A stretch of DNA of 64,000 nucleotides, taken from Mediterraneibacter glycyrrhizinilyticus. Lineage in GTDB: Bacteria > Bacillota > Clostridia > Lachnospirales > Lachnospiraceae. A program made the translations under genes and the position numbers. Below, one piece after another: positions 45,862 to 52,242 of the stretch. The notes under the pieces were generated by a model. It did no database searches. It was not told where the DNA came from and worked only from the letters and a program-made list of their open reading frames with translations. The stretch spans positions 28,164 to 92,163 of the forward strand of contig NZ_JADMSO010000012.1 of assembly GCF_015560805.1 (NCBI RefSeq). The letters run 5' to 3'. Each line of letters opens with the position of its first letter. Positions within the stretch are counted from its first letter, which is position 1.

Positions 45862-45910
45862 AGCATCCGATTTTGTTTTGGAGTACAAGGCAAAATCGGA
45901 TGTTTTGTTG
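45862..45910 (+). terminator. Terminator after GH43
   Basis: GCATCCGATTTTG pairs with CAAAATCGGATGT across a 15-nt loop, followed by TTTGTTGTTT. Confidence 0.8.
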
Positions 45911-45921
45911 TTTAGACAGCA

Positions 45922-45959
45922 CCCAAAGCAAACACTGGTTTAAAAGTGTTTGCTTTGGG
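45922..45959. repeat. Inverted repeat, copy 2 of a dispersed pair
   Basis: CCCAAAGCAAACACT (45922-45936) and its complement AGTGTTTGCTTTGGG (45945-45959) form a 15-bp stem. It differs from the copy at 11954-11993 by one compensated base pair (A/T for G/C) and in the loop. Confidence 0.85.
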
Positions 45960-45977
45960 GAAGAAAAGACTTATAAT
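45950..45977 (+). promoter_or_regulatory. Promoter of the MNT gene
   Basis: -10 TATAAT (45972-45977) with -35-like TTGCTT (45950-45955), 16-bp spacer. The -35 lies in the right arm of the inverted repeat, so a protein bound to the repeat would control this promoter. Confidence 0.55.
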
Positions 45978-46006
45978 AGAGAAAATGACGGAGGAGGACG
46001 TGTGAT

Positions 46007-46309
46007 ATGGGAAAGCTGGAAACATCCGGGATTCGTCCGATCGTAATAAAAGAGATTACAGAGTTTGCGAAAGAATATGGTTTAAAAGAAGTCATATTGT
46101 TTGGTTCAAGGGCAAGGGGCGATTATGAGCGGGCAAGCGATATCGATCTGGCGGTGAGGAGTGGAAGAATCGATGAATTTACAATTGCAGTAAAAGAAGA
46201 GACATCTACACTTTTAGATTTTGATGTGATCGATCTGGAACAGCCGCTGCAGGAAAAGTTAAGAGATTCGATTCGGAGAGAGGGAGTATTGATTTATGAA
46301 ACGACATGA
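46007..46309 (+). CDS. MNT-type minimal nucleotidyltransferase
   Basis: 100 aa. The nucleotidyltransferase core GSRARGDYERASDIDLAV shows the G-S and D-x-D motif, with the third acidic residue in FDVIDLEQ. Such proteins are the MNT half of MNT/HEPN toxin-antitoxin pairs and AMPylate the HEPN toxin. The normal partner (a HEPN protein of about 110-140 aa) is absent; instead a 43-codon frame overlaps its stop by ATGA. Promoter and inverted repeat lie directly upstream. It may be a relic of a TA pair, or may act on a partner elsewhere. Confidence 0.85.
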   Translation: MGKLETSGIRPIVIKEITEFAKEYGLKEVILFGSRARGDYERASDIDLAVRSGRIDEFTIAVKEETSTLLDFDVIDLEQPLQEKLRDSIRREGVLIYETT

Positions 46310-46437
46310 CACATATTTATGATGGGGATGCGGCGAAAAGATTAGTGCGTCTCATTATTGAGCAATATATTCCGACATTCGTCCGATTGAGGGAAGAGAT
46401 CCATTTGCGATATAAAAACTGTTTGGACGAAATGTAA
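46306..46437 (+). CDS. 43-aa coupled ORF after MNT (HEPN remnant or small partner)
   Basis: A 43-codon frame whose ATG overlaps the MNT stop (ATGA), a strong sign of translational coupling. The product has a hydrophobic/charged helix pattern (RLVRLIIEQYIPTFVRLREEIHLRY). It is far shorter than a HEPN protein and I do not recognise an RX4-6H motif. It may be a truncated HEPN start or a genuine short partner. Confidence 0.4.
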   Translation: MTHIYDGDAAKRLVRLIIEQYIPTFVRLREEIHLRYKNCLDEM

Positions 46438-46467
46438 AAATCCTGTCGAACGCATCTGACACCAAAT

Positions 46468-46514
46468 GCTAAATTCAGCCTTTTCTCTATGCTATGCTTG
46501 AGAAAAAATTTAGC
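46468..46514 (+). promoter_or_regulatory. Leader hairpin abutting the LysM-protein ribosome site
   Basis: GCTAAATT (46468-46475) plus TTTTCTC (46481-46487) pair with GAGAAAA and AATTTAGC (46500-46514), a 15-bp stem with one 5-nt bulge. It ends directly before AGAGGTG, so it could modulate translation. Confidence 0.5.
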
Positions 46515-46527
46515 AGAGGTGAATGAA

Positions 46528-47808
46528 ATGGAAAGACAGATACCAAAAAACGTACGTCAGATAGGAAATGTAAGCGGATCACCGAAAATATATGTAGAAG
46601 ATTATGTAGACACATTTTTTACGCAATTATGCGAGAAAGCGGGAGAGACTCCGATCGGCGCGTTCCTCGTCGGGGATTTTCAGAAGACGGACGAGGAAGA
46701 ATACGTCTATATTTACGGCGCGGTCCAGATGCACGAATTGAAAATGTCAGGGAAAGATTACCTGATCGACGAAGATACATGGAAACATGCGTATGAGGAC
46801 TGCAAACAGTATTTCGAGGACGGAGAGATGCTCGGATGGTTTGTAGCACATGCGGGCGTGCCGCTGGATCTGGAGGATGCGGTTGTAAAACTGCATAAAA
46901 AATCATTTCCGCGGGAAAATTCTGTTTTTATCATGAAAGATCCGGTGGAGCAGGAAGAAAAATATTTCGTGCATCAGATGAACGATCTTCTGGAGATCTC
47001 CGGTCATTATACATATTATGAGAAAAATCCCTGTATGCAGAATTATATGATCTCCTGCAGAAAAAAGAACGGGGTGTGTCCCACGGAAACTGTGGAAGAT
47101 CGAGCGGCAAAGGATTTCCGCAGCATTGTGCGCGATCGCGGAGGGCGGAAGCATCAGAGGAAGACAAGCCGTCTGATGTATGCGATGAGTACCTGCCTTG
47201 TGTTGATCGTGCTTGTTATGGGCGTTGTTACGATGAACAATATGGACAAGATGAAAGCGGTACAGTCGGCGCTCCATGAGATGTCCGGAGATTCGGAAAA
47301 AGAAACGAAGATTGTAAAGGAGAACGGAAAGGATGCCGTATTGGACGGAACAGATACCGGAGAACTGACGCAGGTGTCCTCGGGAAATGTGCAGTCTGAG
47401 GGGATTCCGGAAGTATCCGGCGGCGATCCGGCAGCGGAGGATGCCGGGACAGCGCAGCAGGGAGCAGGTGACGGAAGTACGGAAACAGGCGATTCGGCGG
47501 CAGATGGCAGTGTGATACCGGAAGGCGATCCGGCGGCAGACGGCAGTGTGGTACCGGAGGGCGAAGCGGCAGGCGATCATATGACCGGAGGCAGTATAAC
47601 AGGAGGCAGTGTGACCGGAGGCGACGCGCCTGCAGGAGAGACTTTTAACGGTAGCGACGGCGTTTATATTGTGGAAGAGGGAGACACACTGGCGATCATC
47701 AGCCGGAAGATGTACGGAGATATCAGCCATGCCGACGCGATCAGCCGGATGAACGGTCTGACGGACGGAAATTTGATTTACATAGGTCAAAAATTGCTAT
47801 TGCCTTAA
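46528..47808 (+). CDS. Single-pass membrane protein with C-terminal LysM domain
   Basis: 426 aa. The cytoplasmic N-terminal domain (about 1-165) looks like a JAB/MPN-type fold without clear metal ligands (PIGAFLVGD, YVYIYGAVQ, GMLGWFVAHAG-like segments). A basic stretch (RGGRKHQRKTSR) precedes one transmembrane helix (about 225-245). A Gly/Asp/Glu-rich extracellular spacer with repeated ADGSV(I/V)PEG and TGGS units leads to a LysM domain (YIVEEGDTLAIISRKMYGD). It is predicted to link cell wall and cytoplasm. It is first in a five-gene envelope/signalling operon. The start follows AGAGGTG. Confidence 0.85.
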   Translation: MERQIPKNVRQIGNVSGSPKIYVEDYVDTFFTQLCEKAGETPIGAFLVGDFQKTDEEEYVYIYGAVQMHELKMSGKDYLIDEDTWKHAYEDCKQYFEDGEMLGWFVAHAGVPLDLEDAVVKLHKKSFPRENSVFIMKDPVEQEEKYFVHQMNDLLEISGHYTYYEKNPCMQNYMISCRKKNGVCPTETVEDRAAKDFRSIVRDRGGRKHQRKTSRLMYAMSTCLVLIVLVMGVVTMNNMDKMKAVQSALHEMSGDSEKETKIVKENGKDAVLDGTDTGELTQVSSGNVQSEGIPEVSGGDPAAEDAGTAQQGAGDGSTETGDSAADGSVIPEGDPAADGSVVPEGEAAGDHMTGGSITGGSVTGGDAPAGETFNGSDGVYIVEEGDTLAIISRKMYGDISHADAISRMNGLTDGNLIYIGQKLLLP

Positions 47809-47884
47809 AATGATGCTATACTACTATCACGAAAAAGAACGAGACAAGGAAAAAGATCGGGAAGAAAGAGACAAGGGGTAGAAG

Positions 47885-49078
47885 ATGGCTCAAAAGAAAA
47901 ATCCGAATCTGCGGCTGATGAAGCCGCTGAATCTGGAAGAAATGAAAAAGAAAGCGGGGCAGTACCGGAGAAGCCGGGCGAAGAAATGGCTGACCGGGAT
48001 CGTTCTGGGCTCGATGATGATATTCGGAACCGGGATGCTGATCGTGAATCATCCGTATGATACCGTGTACAGTACGTCTTCTTATAAACGGGAGACGGCG
48101 GACAGCAACCAATATGCGGCATTTGGAAAAGGGATCGTGCGTTACAGCCGGGATGGGATCACTTATCTGACGCGGAAAAATGAGGAGCGCTGGATCTGGC
48201 CGTCCCAGTTTAAAAATCCGGAGATCGATATACAAAAGAATGTGTTTGCCGTGGGTGATATCGGCGGAAATGCGATCCAGGTCTTTACAGAAGACGGTGT
48301 AAAAGGGGAGATTGAGACGACGCTTCCGATAGAAATGTTTTCAGTTTCGGATCAGGGGATTGTGAGCGCTGTCTTAAAAAATGAAAATGCACCGATGATC
48401 GTGACCTATGACGCGGCGGGAAACATTCTTGTGGAAAATCAGGTATCGGCATCCGGCAACGGCTATCCGACCGCGCTGGAGATGTCGCCGGACGGAACCG
48501 TACTGATGGTTTCCTATCTTTCTTCCGAGGGCGGAGCACTGAAGTCCAAGGTGGTCTGCTATAATTTCGGGGAGACAGGGAAGAAAGAAAGCGACAGACA
48601 GACCGGATCGGAAGAATATGCGGATGTGATCATTCCGGAGATTTATTTTATGGGGGCATCCAGAGCGGTTGCGGTCAGTGACAAATCGTTCGTCGTTTAC
48701 GAGGGCGGACAGAATTTGAAAAAGAAAACGGAAATCCAGATCGGGCAGGAGATCAAAAGCTCGTTTCACACCGATCAGTATATTGGATTTGTCCTGCTGA
48801 ATAAAGATAAATCCGGTTACGAAGTCCGGCTTTACAATAAGAATGGGAAAATGCTCATGAACCGGGAGCTGACCGGAGAGTACAGTAATGTACAGATGGT
48901 TGGCAATGAGATCATTCTGTATGAGGGCTCGAAGTGCTGTATCATCACAAGCACGGGCGTTCCGAGATTTAAAGGAGACTTGAAAGTAGATGCGCTTGCA
49001 GTGATCCCGGTCAATGGATTCAATAAATATCTCGTGATGAGTGCGAATGAGCTGCGGGTGATCCACCTTGCGATATAG
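47885..49078 (+). CDS. DUF5711 membrane-anchored beta-propeller-like protein
   Basis: 397 aa. One transmembrane helix (about 36-56) follows a basic cytoplasmic N-terminus (RRSRAKKW). The large external domain has repeating beta-strand pairs with the rhythm of a propeller (for example GKGIVRYSRDGITYLTR, VFAVGDIGGNAIQVFTEDG), as in DUF5711. There are no catalytic motifs; the function is unknown. Gaps of 76 bp upstream and 12 bp downstream place it in the LysM-CvpA operon. Confidence 0.82.
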   Translation: MAQKKNPNLRLMKPLNLEEMKKKAGQYRRSRAKKWLTGIVLGSMMIFGTGMLIVNHPYDTVYSTSSYKRETADSNQYAAFGKGIVRYSRDGITYLTRKNEERWIWPSQFKNPEIDIQKNVFAVGDIGGNAIQVFTEDGVKGEIETTLPIEMFSVSDQGIVSAVLKNENAPMIVTYDAAGNILVENQVSASGNGYPTALEMSPDGTVLMVSYLSSEGGALKSKVVCYNFGETGKKESDRQTGSEEYADVIIPEIYFMGASRAVAVSDKSFVVYEGGQNLKKKTEIQIGQEIKSSFHTDQYIGFVLLNKDKSGYEVRLYNKNGKMLMNRELTGEYSNVQMVGNEIILYEGSKCCIITSTGVPRFKGDLKVDALAVIPVNGFNKYLVMSANELRVIHLAI

Positions 49079-49090
49079 GAGAAACAAAGG

Positions 49091-49912
49091 ATGAATAACT
49101 GGTTATTGATAGTAGTGGGAGTGATTTTTCTTGTCGGCATGGTCGTGGGAGGGATCCGCGGATTTTTTAAGATCGGATTGTCTCTGCTTTCCTCCGTGCT
49201 GACGATCATTCTTGTGATTTATTTGTCGCCGTATGCGGCAGATGCATTGGTGAAATATACTCCGGTGGATGAGATGATCGAAGAAAAATGCATCGAAATG
49301 TTTATGCCGGAATTATCGGCGGATCTGTTTGAGGGGAAAGACCTGACCGGTACGCCGCTTGCAGGCATCGATCCGGAGCAGTTCCAAAATATGTCGGATC
49401 TGGATCTGAGCAGGCTCGGGATCACTGCGTCGGATGTGGTAAAAGCATTGGGAGAGATTCCAAAGGATCAGCAGATCAAGGAACTGGAGGAGTCCAATCT
49501 TCCTCAATTTTTAAAAGACGCGCTTCTGGAAAATAATAACACAACGATTTACGAAGAACTGGGAGTGCAGACTTTTGCCGCCTATGTGGCGTCGTACATT
49601 TCAAGGATGGTGATCAAGATTTTGTCGTTCCTTGTGACGTTTATTGTGGCAGTGATCATTGTCAGAGCGCTGATGGCAGCGGTGGATATTATCGGAGAAC
49701 TTCCGGTGATCGGGTTTTTCAATCATCTTGGCGGTGTGGCGCTGGGCGGCGTGATCGCACTTCTGATCGTCTGGGTCGGATTTCTTGTGCTGACGCTTTT
49801 GTATTCGACGGAAGCAGGAAAGACATGTTTTGATCTGATCGAGCAGAGTGAGATCCTGACATTTTTATATGAGAAGAATCTGCTGCTGGCGAAATTACTG
49901 TCGTTTCAATAA
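49091..49912 (+). CDS. CvpA-family membrane protein
   Basis: 273 aa. Hydrophobic helices at about 1-25 and 27-45, then a soluble loop of about 110 residues, and two or three C-terminal helices (about 155-255) with the conserved GFFNHLGGVALGGVIALLIVW segment of the CvpA/colicin-V-production family. These proteins affect envelope integrity; the mechanism is unknown. The long internal soluble insertion is characteristic of the clostridial members. It lies between DUF5711 and a LytTR two-component pair. Confidence 0.85.
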   Translation: MNNWLLIVVGVIFLVGMVVGGIRGFFKIGLSLLSSVLTIILVIYLSPYAADALVKYTPVDEMIEEKCIEMFMPELSADLFEGKDLTGTPLAGIDPEQFQNMSDLDLSRLGITASDVVKALGEIPKDQQIKELEESNLPQFLKDALLENNNTTIYEELGVQTFAAYVASYISRMVIKILSFLVTFIVAVIIVRALMAAVDIIGELPVIGFFNHLGGVALGGVIALLIVWVGFLVLTLLYSTEAGKTCFDLIEQSEILTFLYEKNLLLAKLLSFQ

Positions 49913-49959
49913 AAAGAGAAAGCTTTTCTAACAAAAGGTAACAGGTACAGGGGTGCGGT

Positions 49960-50667
49960 ATGATCAGAATAGCGGTCGTGGAAGACGAGGAATATTATGT
50001 AAATCAACTGACCGGGTATTTGAACGAATATCAGAAAACAGAAAAAGAAGAACTGGATATTACGGTTTACCGGGACGGAGATGCGGTCACTGCGGAATAT
50101 AAGTCGCAGTTTGACATTATCCTGATGGATATCCAGATGAAATTTGTGGATGGGATGACGGCGGCGGAGGAGATCCGGAAAATGGATTCCGAGGTCGTCA
50201 TTATCTTCATTACAAATATGACGCAGTATGCGATACGCGGATATGAAGTTGACGCTCTGGATTATGTGCTGAAGCCGGTGTCTTATTTTGCATTCAGTCA
50301 GAAATTAAAGCGGGCGGTGTCCCGGATCAAAAAGCGGAGCAGTAAATACATCACGCTTGCGGTAAAAGGCGGCGTGATCCGGGTCGATCTGGATGATATT
50401 TATTATGTGGAAAGCGCGGGACACAATCTGCTGTACCACATGGGAAATGCGACGCATTTGACGTCCGGCACGATGAAATCGGCGGAGGAACAGCTTGCAG
50501 AGTATGGATTTTCCCGGGGGAATACCTGTTATCTCATCAATCTGGCACATGTGGATGGGATTCAGGATAAATGTGCGGTCGTGAAAGGCGAAAGGCTGCA
50601 GATCAGCCGACCGAGGATGAATGCGTTTATGCGGGAACTGACAAGGTACTGGGGGGAATTGAAATAA
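49960..50667 (+). CDS. LytTR-family response regulator (AgrA-like)
   Basis: 235 aa. The receiver domain has E8/D9, phospho-acceptor D57 in ILMDIQM, and the ALDYVLKPV segment. The LytTR DNA-binding domain (about 130-235) has KYITLAVKGGVIRVDLDDIYYVE and the C-terminal FSRGNTCYLINLAHVDGI block. It binds direct repeats about two helical turns apart. It forms a pair with the kinase gene, with which the stop and start overlap by 1 bp (TAATG). No agrB or agrD is nearby, so the stimulus is unlikely to be a classical cyclic peptide made here. Confidence 0.93.
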   Translation: MIRIAVVEDEEYYVNQLTGYLNEYQKTEKEELDITVYRDGDAVTAEYKSQFDIILMDIQMKFVDGMTAAEEIRKMDSEVVIIFITNMTQYAIRGYEVDALDYVLKPVSYFAFSQKLKRAVSRIKKRSSKYITLAVKGGVIRVDLDDIYYVESAGHNLLYHMGNATHLTSGTMKSAEEQLAEYGFSRGNTCYLINLAHVDGIQDKCAVVKGERLQISRPRMNAFMRELTRYWGELK

Positions 50668-51998
50668 TGGAAACCGTTGTAAATATCGTACTGCCGGATA
50701 TTCCGAGGATTTATACGGCGCTGGCAGAATGGCTGGCGTGCCTGATCTGTATCTCGGAAGTGAAACGGCGCATCGGGGGCTGGAAGCTGGCAGGCATTTC
50801 GATCGGGATGCTGTGTGTGCAGTCGGCATTTTTGTATCTGACGGTCGATGCGGAGGGAATCTGGTGGATGGTCTGTATGGCGGTGGCGGTCGCATTTATG
50901 TATGGATTTCTTGCCGTTTGCTGTGATATCAGTCTGAAAGATACGGGATATTATTGTGTGAGGGCTTTTGTTACGGCAGAGCTGGCGGCGTCTTTGGAAT
51001 GGCAGTTGGACTGCTTTGGATTTTTTACATGGGGATGGACACAAGTCTGGATCCGGGGCGGTCTTCTGATCATCATTTATGCGTTGGTCTTTTTCGTGAG
51101 CTGGTTCTGCTACCGCAAATATGAAAATCAGGAAGAGGCGATCCAGGTGACGGGGAAAGAACTGATCTCCTGTGTGATCATCGGTCTTGCGGTGTTCCTG
51201 ATCAGTAATCTTGGGTTTGTATCATTGACGACGCCGTTTGGCGGAAGAGGAGCGGCGGAGATCTTTAATGTGCGGACGCTTGTGGATCTGGGAGGTGTTG
51301 CGATCCTTTATGCATTTCATGGGCAGAGGGTGGATCTGCGAGTGCGGCATGAACTGGAGAGTGTGCAGAATATCCTGCATAATCAGTATGTACAGTATCA
51401 ACAGTCGCAGGAAGCGATGGATCTGATCCATTATAAATATCATGATCTGAAGCATCACATCATTGCGCTCCGGGCACAGGAAAATGCGCAGCAGCGGGAC
51501 GCCTATCTGGATAAGATGGAAGAGGAGATCCGGAATTTTGAGGCGCAGAACCGGACGGGAAACGAGGTGCTGGATACACTGTTGAATTCCAAGATGCTGC
51601 AGTGCATGAAGAAAGATATCTCAATGACATGCGTGGTGGATGGAACATTATTTGATTTTATGGATGCGATGGATATTTGTTCTATTTTCGGAAATGCGTT
51701 GGATAATGCGATCGAATATGAGGAGACGGTCGCAGAGAAAGAGAAGCGCCTGATCCATGTGACGGCGCATGCACAGAAGAATTTTCTGATCGTGCGGTTT
51801 GAAAATTATTGTGAGGAGCAGATGGAATTTACGAAAGTGTTTCCGGCAACAACGAAGAGAGATACGCAGTTCCACGGATATGGTCTGAAAAGTCTGCGGT
51901 ATACGGCGCGGAAATATGGCGGCGAAGTGGATATCAATGCGGAGGAAAACTGGTTTGTGCTGAAAGTATTGATACCGATGAAGATGAGAGAAGCATGA
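50667..51998 (+). CDS. GHKL sensor histidine kinase (AgrC-like)
   Basis: 443 aa. Six to seven transmembrane helices (about 1-210) form the sensor. The kinase core has H259 in the YHDLKHH phospho-acceptor motif and the GHKL ATPase N-box NALDNAIEYEE with the G-loop GYGLKSL. The start at 50667 overlaps the regulator's stop; an in-frame start further upstream would lie inside that gene. It phosphorylates the LytTR regulator. A strong terminator follows, ending the operon that began with the LysM gene. Confidence 0.92.
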   Translation: METVVNIVLPDIPRIYTALAEWLACLICISEVKRRIGGWKLAGISIGMLCVQSAFLYLTVDAEGIWWMVCMAVAVAFMYGFLAVCCDISLKDTGYYCVRAFVTAELAASLEWQLDCFGFFTWGWTQVWIRGGLLIIIYALVFFVSWFCYRKYENQEEAIQVTGKELISCVIIGLAVFLISNLGFVSLTTPFGGRGAAEIFNVRTLVDLGGVAILYAFHGQRVDLRVRHELESVQNILHNQYVQYQQSQEAMDLIHYKYHDLKHHIIALRAQENAQQRDAYLDKMEEEIRNFEAQNRTGNEVLDTLLNSKMLQCMKKDISMTCVVDGTLFDFMDAMDICSIFGNALDNAIEYEETVAEKEKRLIHVTAHAQKNFLIVRFENYCEEQMEFTKVFPATTKRDTQFHGYGLKSLRYTARKYGGEVDINAEENWFVLKVLIPMKMREA

Positions 51999-52032
51999 AC
52001 AGATCATATATAAGAAAATCGTATATCAGAAA

Positions 52033-52082
52033 AAGAACGTTTGGGTTTGTATGAAGTGGACAAAATCAAACGTTCTTTTTTG
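52033..52082 (+). terminator. Terminator after the GHKL kinase
   Basis: AAGAACGTTTG (52033-52043) pairs with CAAACGTTCTT (52067-52077) followed by a T-run. Confidence 0.8.
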
Positions 52083-52104
52083 TGAATATTATACAATGAA
52101 ATTG

Positions 52105-52136
52105 CAGATTATGCAGGAAAAGCACAGATTATGCAG
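52105..52136 (+). promoter_or_regulatory. Candidate LytTR binding site (paired direct repeats)
   Basis: Two identical 12-mers, CAGATTATGCAG, start at 52105 and 52125, exactly 20 bp apart (about two helical turns), on the same face. They end 9 bp before a -35 at 52146. This is the layout bound by LytTR activators, whose gene is just upstream. Confidence 0.55.
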
Positions 52137-52145
52137 AATTTCGTT

Positions 52146-52174
52146 TTGAGGAAATATTTCTGATAAGATATAGT
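52146..52174 (+). promoter_or_regulatory. Promoter of the membrane GH3
   Basis: -35 TTGAGG (52146-52151), 17-bp spacer, -10 TATAGT (52169-52174). The leader also contains a GGCACG/CGTGCC hairpin (about 52186-52205) before the GGGAGG ribosome site. Confidence 0.6.
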
Positions 52175-52242
52175 TACATGAAACGGGCACGCAAAAAACG
52201 TGCCGGGTTGCTATCATGAATGAAAAAAGGGAGGAAAGAGAG

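Noticed and set aside
46007..46437. Full MNT/HEPN toxin-antitoxin system
   Set aside because: No HEPN-length gene on either side; only a 43-codon frame follows.
49960..51998. Complete Agr quorum-sensing locus
   Set aside because: AgrC/AgrA-like proteins are present but no AgrB protease or AgrD peptide frame is found nearby.
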